This document shows, piece after piece, positions 54,531 to 64,000 of a stretch of 64,000 nucleotides of DNA. The notes under the pieces were generated by a model. The model saw nothing but the letters and a program-made list of their open reading frames with translations, did no database searches and was not told the DNA's origin. The position numbers and the translations under genes are program-made. This stretch comes from JAENWD01 sp963796915 (lineage in GTDB: Bacteria > Acidobacteriota > Vicinamibacteria > Vicinamibacterales > JAENWD01). Location of the stretch: NCBI GenBank assembly GCA_963796915.1, contig CAWCNI010000004.1:2480001-2544000 (forward strand), written 5' to 3'. The first letter of the stretch is position 1, and each line of letters starts with the position of its first letter.

Positions 54531-55829
54531 TCAGACCCTCAAACGAAGGCCGCGGCTGGCCAGCCAGCCTGCCAGCCGCACCACGAGCCACGCAAACACG
54601 GCGGATCGTATCGTGCCCGCCAGCAGATTGGGCGCCAGCGCTTCGTACGGGTTGATCCCGCCGGCGACGTCGGCGGCGATCGCGACGAGCGACAACAGAA
54701 GCGGCGCCAGCATGTAGATCAGCAGCGCGTGCTCGCCGGCGGTGCGGACGGATTGCGGCCAGCGAGTCCAGCCGAGGCCCTCGGTGAGTCCCACGATCGC
54801 CGTCCAGGCGGCAGCCGTCATGGCGGCCGACATCAGAATCCACGGCACCGTCGCGATCACCTTGTTGTACCAGAAGGCGTCGTCCACCTCGTGCAGGCTG
54901 TGCAGGAGCCAGGCCGCGAGGGCGAGCCCGGCCGCGAAGAGGACGCCGGCGCGCAGCATCTGCGATGGGGCCGTCGCGCCCGATCGCCGCACCCGCACGA
55001 TCAGCGCGGCGCCGAGCACCACCAGCGCCGCGTGCGATCCGAAGACGGAGCCCGCCGAGACGTACGGCCGCAAGGCAATCAGCCAGCCGATGTCGCCCGC
55101 CTGGTCCGCGAAGCAGAAGCAGCAAAGAAGAGTCGCGGCCGCCAGCAACGCGCCACTGCTCCGCGCGCCTGACAGGTAGATCGTCGCGCCGACCAGGTAT
55201 GCCCAGCCGATGAGCCCGAGGATGCCCCACCAGTGCGGGCTGAAGACGGCGAGGCCCGCTCCCTCATCGCTGTGATACGCGAACGCCAGTCCGGCCAGCA
55301 GCAGGGCGCCCGCGGCGACCCGTACCACCTTCCCTCGTGAATCACGAGTTGCCGGCGGCCTCACCCAGATCAGCATCAGGGCGACTGTCATGATCGCGTT
55401 CCACACCGCCGGCGACAGCCACCCCGCGGTCGCCTCTTCGCCGTTGACCATGAACACGCCCATGACGAGCAGGGCGAACGTCCGGGTCAACGTGTGACGC
55501 CAGAGATGCCACGCCGACTCGCCGCGCGCGAGGCGGGCGTCGATGGCCAGCGGCAGCGACATGCCGGTGATGAACAGGAATGCGGGAAAGACGACGTCCG
55601 TGATCGTCATGCCGTCGACGGCGCTCGGCGTGTGCAGCAGGAACCGGGGCGTGCCGCGCACGCCGGACATCTCGTTGACGAAGAGCATCAGGAAGACGTC
55701 CAGGCCGCGCAGCACGTCCACCGACACCAGGCGCGTGGCGCTCCGCGCGCGCCCGTGCGCGGTCGCGCCCTGCTCCATCGGCACGACTACAGCGCTCGAC
55801 GGATCGCGTCGCACGGCGTCTTGGCGCAT
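54531..55829 (-). CDS. NagX-like / DUF5009 membrane acyltransferase
   Basis: 432 residues at most; ATG 55778 (MEQGATAH) is an alternative start 17 codons in. About ten membrane helices. The N-terminal RLVSVDVLRGLDVFLMLFVN and DVVFPAFLFITGMSLPLAID blocks are those of the HGSNAT/NagX family, which includes the bacterial NagX proteins linked to N-acetylglucosamine use and the human lysosomal glucosaminide N-acetyltransferase. The stop is 1 nt before the GH9-GH18 start, so both are expressed together. A role in acetylating or importing glucosamine released by the hydrolase is inferred. Confidence 0.85.
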   Translation of the reverse strand: MRQDAVRRDPSSAVVVPMEQGATAHGRARSATRLVSVDVLRGLDVFLMLFVNEMSGVRGTPRFLLHTPSAVDGMTITDVVFPAFLFITGMSLPLAIDARLARGESAWHLWRHTLTRTFALLVMGVFMVNGEEATAGWLSPAVWNAIMTVALMLIWVRPPATRDSRGKVVRVAAGALLLAGLAFAYHSDEGAGLAVFSPHWWGILGLIGWAYLVGATIYLSGARSSGALLAAATLLCCFCFADQAGDIGWLIALRPYVSAGSVFGSHAALVVLGAALIVRVRRSGATAPSQMLRAGVLFAAGLALAAWLLHSLHEVDDAFWYNKVIATVPWILMSAAMTAAAWTAIVGLTEGLGWTRWPQSVRTAGEHALLIYMLAPLLLSLVAIAADVAGGINPYEALAPNLLAGTIRSAVFAWLVVRLAGWLASRGLRLRV

Positions 55830-55937
55830 GCCCTCACAGTCCCGTAGTTGAACACAGCGGCCACGCGCCAGTCGCGGTGTCGCCGAGGCGGGCGATCTCC
55901 GGATCGATCGACGCGAGGATGCCGCCGGAACGGCGGC

Positions 55938-56816
55938 TCACAGCGTCAACTGTCTCAGGTAGGCGAGGCTGAGCGGGATGTGCCCGAGCGGATCGGCGCT
56001 CTCGTCCTCGATGTAGTAGATGGGCACACCGGCCTTGACGGCGGCACGAAGCACTGCCGGCATGTCCACCTGGCCGCTGCCGACCGGGACATCGGTGTTC
56101 TCAGGCGCGAGCGCCAGTCCGGCCTTCCGCGGAAACCCCTTCTTCAGATCTTTCAGATGGAGCGACCAGACGCGCGCGCCGTATCGGGCGATCAGGGCCG
56201 CGGGATCACCGCCGCCGAGAAACGCGTGCAGGACGTCGATCTGCAGCCCGACGTGCGCCGGATCGCTGGCGCCGACCAGCGTCTCGAACAGCGTCCCTTC
56301 GGGCGACGGCACGAACTCGTAGCCGTGACAGTGATAGGCCAGGCGCATCCCCTGCTGGGCCGCGCCGCTGCCCGCGCGGTTGAACACCTCCGCGGCCTTC
56401 ATCGCGTCGTCGTGCGTGAAGGCGTCGCCGTGAGGAATCCAGGGACAGACCAGCGTCGTCGCGCCCAACGCCTGCGCCTGTGCGAAGGCGTCCGCGGGTT
56501 TGTCACGGAGCGTCTCGTATTCCACGTGCGCCGACTGGCAGCGCAGGCCGGCGGCGTCGAGGGCCGCGCGAAAGGCGGCTGACGTCTGGCCATACAGGCC
56601 TGCACCTTCGACGTCGCGAAAGCCGAGCGCGCGAACCTTACGAAGTGTTGCGGCGAGGTCCTTGGGAAGGTATTCCCGGAGACTCCAGAGTTGCAGCCCG
56701 ACAGGAGCATGCAGAGCTGGCGCCAGCGCGTCCTGAAACGCTCGTGCCTCGACGGGCAAGCGCAGCGCGGCGAGGCCGGCGCCGAGTGAAGTAAGGAACA
56801 GTCGTCGTGTCGTCAT
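55938..56816 (-). CDS. Sugar phosphate isomerase/epimerase-like TIM-barrel protein
   Basis: 292 residues from ATG 56816. The leader TTRRLFLTSLGAGLAALRL looks like a Tat/Sec signal, followed by the AP-endonuclease-2 TIM barrel: GLQLWSLREYLPKDLAATLR, YHCHGYEF, VGLQIDVLHAF and WSLHLKDLKKGF, with the metal-binding His, Asp and Glu spread over the barrel. Such exported proteins are common in Acidobacteriota and Planctomycetes; the substrate is an unknown sugar. Sits upstream of the NagX-like gene with a 108-nt gap, so co-expression is possible. Confidence 0.85.
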   Translation of the reverse strand: MTTRRLFLTSLGAGLAALRLPVEARAFQDALAPALHAPVGLQLWSLREYLPKDLAATLRKVRALGFRDVEGAGLYGQTSAAFRAALDAAGLRCQSAHVEYETLRDKPADAFAQAQALGATTLVCPWIPHGDAFTHDDAMKAAEVFNRAGSGAAQQGMRLAYHCHGYEFVPSPEGTLFETLVGASDPAHVGLQIDVLHAFLGGGDPAALIARYGARVWSLHLKDLKKGFPRKAGLALAPENTDVPVGSGQVDMPAVLRAAVKAGVPIYYIEDESADPLGHIPLSLAYLRQLTL

Positions 56817-57001
56817 GGAATTCTTTAACGTTTTCTTAACGAATGGAGGCTCCCGGAACGCTAACACAAGATGGGTACTGGAGGTAACATCGAGTGATGC
56901 GAGTGCGGCAAAGCGCCTCGGTACAGGGCCGGCCCAGCCGTCATGCTCGCTCGCCTTCACGCTGACACGCCGGTCCTCCCTTTGCACGCATTCATATCCT
57001 G

Positions 57002-58351
57002 ATGGCCCCAGACGCAGACTCCCACGTCCTCAGCAGACGCGACAACGTCGCGCCCGCCACTGATCTTCCACCCGTGCACGCGGCCGCGCCACGCCGGCGG
57101 CGTTGGTGGCCCGTCGTGCTGATCCTGCTGGTGGCGCTCGCGGGCGCGGGTTGGTATCTGCGCCGCGGCAAGACCGCAGCGGACGGACAGCCAGGCGCCC
57201 AGGCGGGCAGCGGCGGCGGACGACGGAGCGGCGGCGCGTTCGCGGGGCCGGTGCCTGTCGGCGTGGCGACGTCGGTGCGGCAGGACATCCCCGTGCGGAT
57301 CACTGCGCTCGGCGCCGTCGCGCCGCTCAACACAGTGACCGTCCGGCCCCGTGTCGACGGTCAGCTGATGCAGGTGGGCTTCCAGGAAGGCGAGTACGTG
57401 CACCAGGGCGACCTGCTGGCGGTCATCGATCCGCGGCAGTTCCAGGTGCAGCTCGCACAGGCCGAAGGCCAGCTCGCGAAGGACGAATCGCAGCTCGCCA
57501 ACGCGAAGGTCCAGCTGGCGCGCTATCAGCTGCTGCTCTCTCAGGACTCGATTGCGCGCTCGAACGTCGACGATGCGGCAGCGATGGTGGCGCAGCTGGA
57601 GGGCGGGTTGAAGGTCGATCAGGCGGCCATCGACAACGCGAAGCTGAATCTCACCTACACCCGCGTGACGGCGCCGCTCAGCGGGCGGGTCGGCCTGCGC
57701 CTCGTGGACGTCGGCAACATCGTCAGCGCCGCCAGCCAGACCGGCCTGGTGGTGATCACGCAGGTGGAGCCGATCGCGGTGCTGTTCCCCGTCCCGGAAG
57801 ACACCCTGCGGCTGCTGCTGCCGAAGATCCGCGACAAGGTGAACCTGCCGGTGGACGTCTACGACCGGAGCGGCGCGACCAAGCTGACGACGGGCAAGGT
57901 GCTGACGGTGGACAACCAGATCGATCAGTCCACCGGCACTGTGCGCATCAAGGCGACGTTCGATAACAAGGACCACCAGCTGTTCCCGTCGCAGTTCGTC
58001 AACGTCCAGCTCGACGCCGACGTCCGCAAGGACCAGGTCGTCGTTCCCAACGTCGCGGTGCAGCACGGGCCATCGGGCACGCCGCTGGCGTCGTTCGTCT
58101 ACGTCGTCGAGAACGGCAAGGCGACGGCGCGGCCCGTGACCGTCGGCGTCGTGCAGGGCGATCGCGCGTCGATCGATCAGGGCCTGCAGGTCGGCGAGAC
58201 CGTCGTCACCGACAGCACGGATCGGCTCAGGGACGGGAGCCAGGTCGAGATCAGGACGCCAGGCGCCCCGGCCGCCGGCGGCGGTGGCGCTGCCGGCAGC
58301 GGCCGCCGTGGCGCGCGCGGGGGCCAGGGCCAGAGGCAGCCGGGCAAATGA
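57002..58351 (+). CDS. RND efflux periplasmic adaptor (MdtA-like)
   Basis: 449 residues. One membrane helix (WWPVVLILLVALAGAGWYLR) then a Gly-rich linker; barrel-sandwich hybrid with VTVRPRVDGQLMQVGFQEGE, alpha-hairpin (QLAQAEGQLAKDESQLANAK), lipoyl half LTYTRVTAPLSGRVGLRLVD and beta-barrel VRIKATFDNKDHQLFPSQFV. The C-terminus is Gly/Arg-rich. Links the two inner-membrane pumps encoded downstream with an outer-membrane channel. The stop overlaps the next ATG (ATGA). Confidence 0.93.
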   Translation: MAPDADSHVLSRRDNVAPATDLPPVHAAAPRRRRWWPVVLILLVALAGAGWYLRRGKTAADGQPGAQAGSGGGRRSGGAFAGPVPVGVATSVRQDIPVRITALGAVAPLNTVTVRPRVDGQLMQVGFQEGEYVHQGDLLAVIDPRQFQVQLAQAEGQLAKDESQLANAKVQLARYQLLLSQDSIARSNVDDAAAMVAQLEGGLKVDQAAIDNAKLNLTYTRVTAPLSGRVGLRLVDVGNIVSAASQTGLVVITQVEPIAVLFPVPEDTLRLLLPKIRDKVNLPVDVYDRSGATKLTTGKVLTVDNQIDQSTGTVRIKATFDNKDHQLFPSQFVNVQLDADVRKDQVVVPNVAVQHGPSGTPLASFVYVVENGKATARPVTVGVVQGDRASIDQGLQVGETVVTDSTDRLRDGSQVEIRTPGAPAAGGGGAAGSGRRGARGGQGQRQPGK

Positions 58352-61300
58352 GCCCGTCCCGCATCTTCATCCTCCGGCCGGTCGCCACCTCGCTCTTCAT
58401 GGCGGCCATCCTGCTGGCCGGCGGGGTGGCGTACCAGCAGCTGCCGGTCTCGGCGCTGCCGGAAGTCGACTATCCGACGATCCAGGTGGCGACGTTTTAT
58501 CCCGGCGCCAGCCCCGACGTCATGGCCAGCTCGGTGACGGCGCCGCTCGAACGGCAGTTCGGGCAGATGCCGGGCCTCAAGCAGATGACCTCGACGAGCT
58601 CGTTCGGCAGCTCCGTCGTCACGCTGCAGTTCGATCTCGCGCTGAACATCGACGTCGCCGAGCAGGAAGTGCAGGCGGCGGTCAACGCGAGCGGCACCTT
58701 CCTGCCGCGCGATCTGCCCAACCCGCCGGTCTACAGCAAGGTGAACCCTGCCGACGCGCCGGTGCTCACCCTCGGGCTCACGTCGACGACGCTGCCCCTC
58801 AACCAGGTGCAATCGCTCGCCGACACGCGCCTGGCGCCGAAGATCTCGCAGCTGGCCGGCGTCGGGCTCGTCTCGATCAGCGGCGGCCAGAAACCGGCGG
58901 TTCGCGTCCAGGCGAACCCGACGGCGCTGGCGGCGTACGGGATCGGCCTCGCGCAGCTCCAGACAGCGATCGCCAATGCCAACGCCAACCAGGCGAAGGG
59001 CACGTTCGACGGCCCGAAGCAGGCGTACACCATCGGCGCCAACGACCAGCTGACGTCGGGCAGTGCCTACCGGCCCCTCATCATCGCCTACAAGGACGGC
59101 GGGCCCGTCCGGATCTCGGATGTCGCCGACGTGGTGGACGGCGTCGAGGACGTGCACCAGGCCGCGTGGATGAACTCCACGCCGGCGGTCATCGTCAACG
59201 TGCAGCGGCAGCCGGGCGCGAACACGATCGCGGTGGTGGATCGCATCAAGGCGCTGCTGCCGCAGCTCACGGCGACGCTGCCGCCGGCGGTGCAGGTCCG
59301 CGTCCTGACCGACCGCACGACGACCATCCGCGCGTCGGTCGAGGACGTCCAGTTCGAGCTGGTGCTCACCATCGTGCTCGTCGTGATGGTCATCTTCCTC
59401 TTCCTGCGCACGCTCAGGACGACCCTCATTCCCGCCGTGGCCGTGCCGCTCTCGCTCGTCGGCACCTTCGGCGTGATGTACATGCTCGGTTTCAGCCTGA
59501 ACAACCTGACGCTGATGGCCCTGACCATCTCGACCGGCTTCGTCGTCGACGACGCCATCGTCATGATCGAGAACATCGCGCGCTACGTGGAGGAAGGCGA
59601 GAAGCCGCTCGACGCCGCGTTGAAGGGCGCGGCGCAGATCGGCTTCACGATCGTGTCGCTGACGGTCTCGCTCATCGCGGTGCTGATCCCGCTGCTCTTC
59701 ATGGGCGACATCGTCGGCCGGCTGTTCCGCGAGTTCGCGGTGACCCTCAGTGTCACGATTCTCGTCTCGGCGGTGGTGTCGCTGACGCTGACGCCGATGA
59801 TGTCGGCGCGCATCCTGAAGCACGTGCCGAAGGAACAGGAAGGCCGCTTCGCGCGCTGGCTGGAGGAGTCGTTTCAGAAGCTGATCGACGCCTACGGCCG
59901 GACGCTGACGTGGGTGCTGCGCCGCCAGGGCGCGACGCTGGCCGTCTTCGCCGTCACGCTGATCGCCACGGCGGTGCTGTTCTACATCGTCCCGAAGGGC
60001 TTCTTCCCGGTGCAGGACACCGGCGTCATCATCGGCGTGACCGAGGCGCCGCAGACGGTGTCGTTCCAGGGGATGGCCGTCCAGCAACAGGCGCTGGTGG
60101 CGGAGCTGCTGAAGGACCCGGCGGTCGAGAGCATCTCGTCGTTCATCGGCGTGGACGGCACCAACGTCACACCCAACAGCGGCCGCATCCAGATCAACCT
60201 GAAGCCGCTCGGCCAGCGCGAGGCCGGCGTGGAGCGGATCATCCGGCGCCTGCAGCGGCGAGTCGCCGATCTCGCCGGCATCGCGCTCTACATGCAGGCC
60301 GTGCAGGACCTGTCGGTCGAGGATCGGGTCAGCCGCACGCAGTATCAGTACAGCCTCGAGCACCCCGACACGGCACAGCTCGATCTCTGGGGCGGGAAGC
60401 TCCTCGAGGCGATGCGACACCTGCCGCAGCTGCAGGACGTGGCGACCGATCAGCAGACAGGCGGGCTGCGTGCCGACCTCTCGATCGACCGCGACACGGC
60501 GTCGCGCTTCGGCATCACCGCGCAGATGGTGGACGACACGCTGTACAGCGCCTTCGGCCAGCGCCAGGTGTCGACCATCTTCACGCAGCTGAACCAGTAC
60601 CACGTCATCCTGGAGCTGCAGCCGCAATACCGCCAGACGCCGGCATCGCTGAACGACATCTACGTCACTGCCGCCGACGGCAAGCAGGTGCCGCTGCAGG
60701 CGCTGACGAAAGTGACGACGACCAACGCGCCGCTCACCATCAACCATCAGGCGCAGTTTCCGGCGGCGACGCTGTCGTTCAATCTCTCGGAGGGGACCTC
60801 GCTCGGCGAGGCGGTGCGCGCCGTGGAGCAGGCGACCCGCGACATCGGCCTGCCGCCCAGCTTCCGTGCGGGCTTCCAGGGCACGGCACTGGCCTTCCAG
60901 GCGTCGCTCGCCAACGAAGGCTGGCTGATCCTGGCCGCCATCGTCACGGTCTACATCGTCCTGGGCGTGCTCTACGAGAGCTTCATTCACCCGCTGACGA
61001 TTCTCTCGACGCTGCCGTCGGCGGGCATCGGCGCGATCCTGGCGCTGATTGTCACCGGCAACGACCTCGGCATCGTCGCGCTCATCGGCATCGTGCTGCT
61101 GATCGGCATCGTGAAGAAGAACGCGATCATGATGATCGACTTCGCGCTCGAGGCCGAGCGCGAGCAGGGCAAGCCGCCGGAAGAGGCCATCTACCAGGCG
61201 TCGCTCCTGCGCTTTCGCCCGATCATGATGACCACGATGGCCGCCCTGCTTGGCGGCCTGCCGCTGGCGCTCGCCTCGGGGATGGGCGCCGAACTGCGGC

Positions 61301-61467
61301 GGCCGCTGGGTATCTCGATCGTCGGCGGGCTGATCCTGTCGCAGCTCCTGACGCTCTACACGACGCCGGTCATCTACCTGGCGTTCGATCGGCTGGCGAA
61401 GCGCGTGACGCACCGCAACGCGGTCCCGGCGGCGGCAGGCGCGAGGCCGGCCGAAGGGCGCGCGTGA
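58348..61467 (+). CDS. RND multidrug efflux permease (MdtB-like)
   Basis: 1039 residues, full length for the HAE1 family. Twelve membrane helices, with ILRPVATSLFMAAILLAGGV at the start and STGFVVDDAIVMIENIARYV in TM4, where the proton-relay Asp pair is seen. The docking and pore domains fill the two large periplasmic loops (ALPEVDYPTIQVATFYPGAS). It exports drugs or cell-derived compounds using proton flow. The stop overlaps the GTG of the second permease gene, and the pair is likely a hetero-oligomer like MdtB/MdtC. Confidence 0.95.
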   Translation: MSPSRIFILRPVATSLFMAAILLAGGVAYQQLPVSALPEVDYPTIQVATFYPGASPDVMASSVTAPLERQFGQMPGLKQMTSTSSFGSSVVTLQFDLALNIDVAEQEVQAAVNASGTFLPRDLPNPPVYSKVNPADAPVLTLGLTSTTLPLNQVQSLADTRLAPKISQLAGVGLVSISGGQKPAVRVQANPTALAAYGIGLAQLQTAIANANANQAKGTFDGPKQAYTIGANDQLTSGSAYRPLIIAYKDGGPVRISDVADVVDGVEDVHQAAWMNSTPAVIVNVQRQPGANTIAVVDRIKALLPQLTATLPPAVQVRVLTDRTTTIRASVEDVQFELVLTIVLVVMVIFLFLRTLRTTLIPAVAVPLSLVGTFGVMYMLGFSLNNLTLMALTISTGFVVDDAIVMIENIARYVEEGEKPLDAALKGAAQIGFTIVSLTVSLIAVLIPLLFMGDIVGRLFREFAVTLSVTILVSAVVSLTLTPMMSARILKHVPKEQEGRFARWLEESFQKLIDAYGRTLTWVLRRQGATLAVFAVTLIATAVLFYIVPKGFFPVQDTGVIIGVTEAPQTVSFQGMAVQQQALVAELLKDPAVESISSFIGVDGTNVTPNSGRIQINLKPLGQREAGVERIIRRLQRRVADLAGIALYMQAVQDLSVEDRVSRTQYQYSLEHPDTAQLDLWGGKLLEAMRHLPQLQDVATDQQTGGLRADLSIDRDTASRFGITAQMVDDTLYSAFGQRQVSTIFTQLNQYHVILELQPQYRQTPASLNDIYVTAADGKQVPLQALTKVTTTNAPLTINHQAQFPAATLSFNLSEGTSLGEAVRAVEQATRDIGLPPSFRAGFQGTALAFQASLANEGWLILAAIVTVYIVLGVLYESFIHPLTILSTLPSAGIGAILALIVTGNDLGIVALIGIVLLIGIVKKNAIMMIDFALEAEREQGKPPEEAIYQASLLRFRPIMMTTMAALLGGLPLALASGMGAELRRPLGISIVGGLILSQLLTLYTTPVIYLAFDRLAKRVTHRNAVPAAAGARPAEGRA

Positions 61468-64000
61468 CCATCTCCGAGCCGTTCATCCGGCGGCCCGTCG
61501 CGACGACGCTTCTGACGCTGGCGCTGGCCATCGGCGGCGTGCTGGCGTTCAGCCAGCTGCGGGTGGCGCCGCTGCCGCAGGTGGCCTTTCCCACAATACA
61601 AGTGGGCGCCAACCTGCCCGGGGCGAGCCCGGAGACGATGGCCTCGGCGGTCGCGACACCGCTCGAGCGGCAGTTCGGCCGCATCGCCGGCGTCACCGAG
61701 ATGACCTCGTCGAGCGGCCTCGGCTCGACCAACATCACGCTGCAGTTCGAGTTGACGCGCGACGTCGACGCCGCGGCGCGTGACGTGCAGGCCGCGATCA
61801 ACGCGGCGCGAGGACAGCTGCCGGCGAACCTGCCGAGCAACCCGAACTACCGGAAGGTCAACCCGGCCGACGCGCCGGCGCTGATCCTGTCGCTGACCTC
61901 CGACACCGTGGACCGCAGCGCCGTCTACGACATCACGTCAACCGTCCTCGCGCAGGAGATCGCGCAGGTCAACGGCGTCGGCCAGGTCAACGTCGGCGGC
62001 GGCGCGCTGCCGGCGGTGCGTGTCGAGCTGAATCCGAACGTCCTGAACAAGTACGGCATCTCGCTCGAGCAGGTACGGACGGTGCTGTCGCAGGCGAACG
62101 CGAACCGGCCGAAGGGCCAGCTCGCCGACGCGCGCACGAGCTGGGAGCTGCACACGGACGACCAGTTGTTCCTGGCCCGGAACTACATGCCGCTGGTCGT
62201 CGCGGCGAGCAACGGCGCGATTGTCCGGCTCGCCGACCTCGGCCAGGTCACCGATTCGGTCGAGAACGTCCGCACCGGCGGCCTCGCCAACGGCAAGCCC
62301 GCCGTGCTGGTGTTCGTGATGACGGAGCCGTCGGCCAACGTCATCGACACCGTGGACAGGGTGCTGGCGGAGCTGCCGCGCTTCCGCGCCCTGCTGCCGG
62401 CGGGCGTCGACCTGCGGGTCGCCGCGGATCGCACCACGACGATCCGGGCGTCTGTGCACGACGTCGAGCGCACGCTGGTCATCGCGATCGCGCTGGTCAT
62501 CCTCGTCGTGTTCCTCTTCCTGCGCAGCGGCTGGGCGACCTTCATCCCCGGCGTCGCGGTGCCGCTGTCGCTGCTCGGCACGTTCGGCGCGATGTGGTTC
62601 CTGGGCTACAGCCTCGACAACCTGTCGCTGATGGCGCTGACCATCTCCACCGGCTTCGTCGTCGACGACGCGATCGTGGTGCTCGAGAACATCACCCGTC
62701 ACCTCGACGACGGCATGGACGCGCTGTCGGCGACCATCCAGGGCAGCCGCGAGATCGGCTTCACCGTGCTGTCGATGAGCGTGTCGCTCATCGCCGTGTT
62801 CATCCCGCTCCTGTTCATGGGCGGCCTCGTCGGGCGCCTGTTTCGCGAGTTCGCGGTCACGCTCTCGATCGCCGTGGCCATCTCGCTGGTCGTGTCGCTG
62901 ACGACGACGCCGATGCTGTGCGCCAAGCTGCTGCACAGCGAGCGCGGCCGCGCCCACGGCCGCGCCTACATGTGGATCGAGCGCGGGTTCGGTCGCCTGC
63001 TGGCCGGCTACGACCGCACGCTGTGGTGGGTGCTGCAGCATTCCGCCGTGGTGCTGACAGTCCTGGTCGCCACCGTCGTGCTGAACTGGTACCTGTTCTC
63101 GATCGTGCCGAAGGGGTTCTTCCCGCAGCAGGACAACGGCATGATGTTCGCCGGCATCCAGGCCTCGCAAAGCACGTCGTTCCAGGCGATGCGGCAGATC
63201 CTGGCCGACGACATGGCGATCATCCAGGCCGACCCGGCCATCCAGTCGGTGGTCGCGTTCACCGGCGGCGGCGGCTCGACGAACTCGGCGCGGATGTTCG
63301 TCGCCCTGAAGCCGCTGTCGGAGCGCAAGATCGCGGCCGACCAGGTGATCGCCCGGCTGCGGCCGAAGTTCGCGCACGACGCGCGGGCCAGCCTGTTCAT
63401 GCAGGCGGCGCAGGATATTCGCGTCGGCGGGCGCGGGGCGAACGCCCAATACCAGTACACGCTGCAGGGTGACGACCTCGAGGCGCTGAACCACTGGGCG
63501 CCGCTGCTCTCGGCACGGCTCCAGAAGGAGCGCATCATCGCCGACGTCAACCTCGATCAGCAGAACGCCGGCCTGCAGGCCAGCGTGGACATCGACCGCG
63601 ACACCGCCGCGCGCCTCGGCATCACCGCCGGCGCCATCGACCAGGCCCTCTACGACGCGTTCGGCCAGCGCCAGGTGTCGACGATGTACGCCGGGATGAA
63701 CCAGTACCGCGTGGTGATGGAAGTGGCGCCCGAGTACTGGCAGCACCCCGAGACGCTCGACGCGATCTACATCGCCACCAACACCGGCGGCCTGGTGCCG
63801 CTGTCGACTGTCGCCAAGTTCGGCCGATCGACGACGCCGCTCTCGGTCAACCACCAGGGACAGTTCCCGGCGATCACGCTGTCGTTCAACCTGATGCCGG
63901 GCGCATCGCTCGGCGACGCCGTCATTGCGATCGAGCGCGCCGCCCTCGACATCGGCATGCCGACGACGATTCAGGGCGGGTTCCAGGGCACCGCACAGGT
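61464..64000 (+). CDS. RND multidrug efflux permease (MdtC-like), partial
   Basis: Begins with GTG 61464 (GTGA overlap with the previous stop) and runs in one open frame past the window end; at least 845 residues are visible. Same fold as the preceding permease: SEPFIRRPVATTLLTLALAI, QVAFPTIQVGANLPGASPET, TM4 STGFVVDDAIVVLENITRHL with its Asp pair, and FSIVPKGFFPQQDNG. A second permease next to the first is the MdtABC layout, where the two proteins form a mixed trimer. Only the C-terminal part is missing. Confidence 0.93.
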   Translation, partial: MTISEPFIRRPVATTLLTLALAIGGVLAFSQLRVAPLPQVAFPTIQVGANLPGASPETMASAVATPLERQFGRIAGVTEMTSSSGLGSTNITLQFELTRDVDAAARDVQAAINAARGQLPANLPSNPNYRKVNPADAPALILSLTSDTVDRSAVYDITSTVLAQEIAQVNGVGQVNVGGGALPAVRVELNPNVLNKYGISLEQVRTVLSQANANRPKGQLADARTSWELHTDDQLFLARNYMPLVVAASNGAIVRLADLGQVTDSVENVRTGGLANGKPAVLVFVMTEPSANVIDTVDRVLAELPRFRALLPAGVDLRVAADRTTTIRASVHDVERTLVIAIALVILVVFLFLRSGWATFIPGVAVPLSLLGTFGAMWFLGYSLDNLSLMALTISTGFVVDDAIVVLENITRHLDDGMDALSATIQGSREIGFTVLSMSVSLIAVFIPLLFMGGLVGRLFREFAVTLSIAVAISLVVSLTTTPMLCAKLLHSERGRAHGRAYMWIERGFGRLLAGYDRTLWWVLQHSAVVLTVLVATVVLNWYLFSIVPKGFFPQQDNGMMFAGIQASQSTSFQAMRQILADDMAIIQADPAIQSVVAFTGGGGSTNSARMFVALKPLSERKIAADQVIARLRPKFAHDARASLFMQAAQDIRVGGRGANAQYQYTLQGDDLEALNHWAPLLSARLQKERIIADVNLDQQNAGLQASVDIDRDTAARLGITAGAIDQALYDAFGQRQVSTMYAGMNQYRVVMEVAPEYWQHPETLDAIYIATNTGGLVPLSTVAKFGRSTTPLSVNHQGQFPAITLSFNLMPGASLGDAVIAIERAALDIGMPTTIQGGFQGTAQ

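Noticed and set aside
58177..61413. 1078-residue minus-strand ORF
   Set aside because: Antisense shadow of the RND permease, His/Arg/Asp-rich with no family match.
61938..63854. 638-residue minus-strand ORF
   Set aside because: Antisense shadow of the second RND permease, which has a continuous conserved frame on the plus strand.

Overview
High-GC chromosomal DNA from a free-living, polymer-degrading heterotroph. The mix of several Gfo/Idh/MocA oxidoreductases with Tat-type leaders, exported TPR and ankyrin proteins, GT87/DUF2723/Agl23 membrane glycosyltransferases, MdtABC-type RND efflux, a kinase/cyclase/AAA/TPR signalling protein and numerous glycoside hydrolases resembles Acidobacteriota (Vicinamibacteria-like). 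That placement is inference from gene content only; there is no rRNA or marker gene in the window. No phage, plasmid, transposase or CRISPR array was seen, so this looks like ordinary chromosome with some repeat-rich intergenic DNA.

Layout. 1-9.6 kb: kinase/cyclase-like/AAA/TPR regulator, a DUF4242 protein, acyl-CoA dehydrogenase, a frameshifted membrane protein, and a fur-katG peroxide-defence pair. 9.6-20.4 kb: sugar metabolism, with a GH51 arabinofuranosidase, three Gfo/Idh/MocA oxidoreductases, a tightly overlapping Agl23-like/GT2/oxidoreductase/ApbE cluster and a DoxX protein. 20.4-30 kb: DUF6178 protein, SGNH hydrolase, a membrane-embedded spermidine-synthase-like protein, an exported TPR protein, an exported protein paired with an HExxHxxGxxH metallopeptidase, and an ankyrin protein. 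30-38.4 kb: histone-H1-like protein, ArsR/AHSA1 pair with a visible promoter and operator, a LigC-type DNA ligase whose 3' end overlaps a LigD-type polymerase, two tandem GT87 proteins, an aldo/keto reductase and a second SGNH hydrolase. 38.4-39.6 kb: non-coding repeat island (five and a half 118-bp tandem units, then 56-58-bp hairpin units) ending at tRNA-Arg(CCG). 39.7-51.6 kb: DUF2723 membrane protein, GMC oxidoreductase with a small Tat/lipobox partner, GntR regulator, slipin, and a polysaccharide-export locus (Wzm/Wzt plus glycosyltransferases). 51.6-56.8 kb: a GH9-GH18 fusion beside a NagX-like membrane protein (chitin/glucosamine theme) and a TIM-barrel epimerase-like protein. 57-64 kb: MdtABC-like RND efflux operon, running off the window end.

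At least nine coding regions are interrupted by apparent single-base indels (ten sites, nine of them of the +1 type), always with the conserved protein continuing in the next frame. This pattern fits uncorrected long-read assembly errors better than true gene decay, so these genes are annotated across the break. The most interesting biology is the GH9-GH18/NagX-like pair, the repeat island with a palindrome family showing compensatory base changes, and the split end-joining genes arranged tail to tail.
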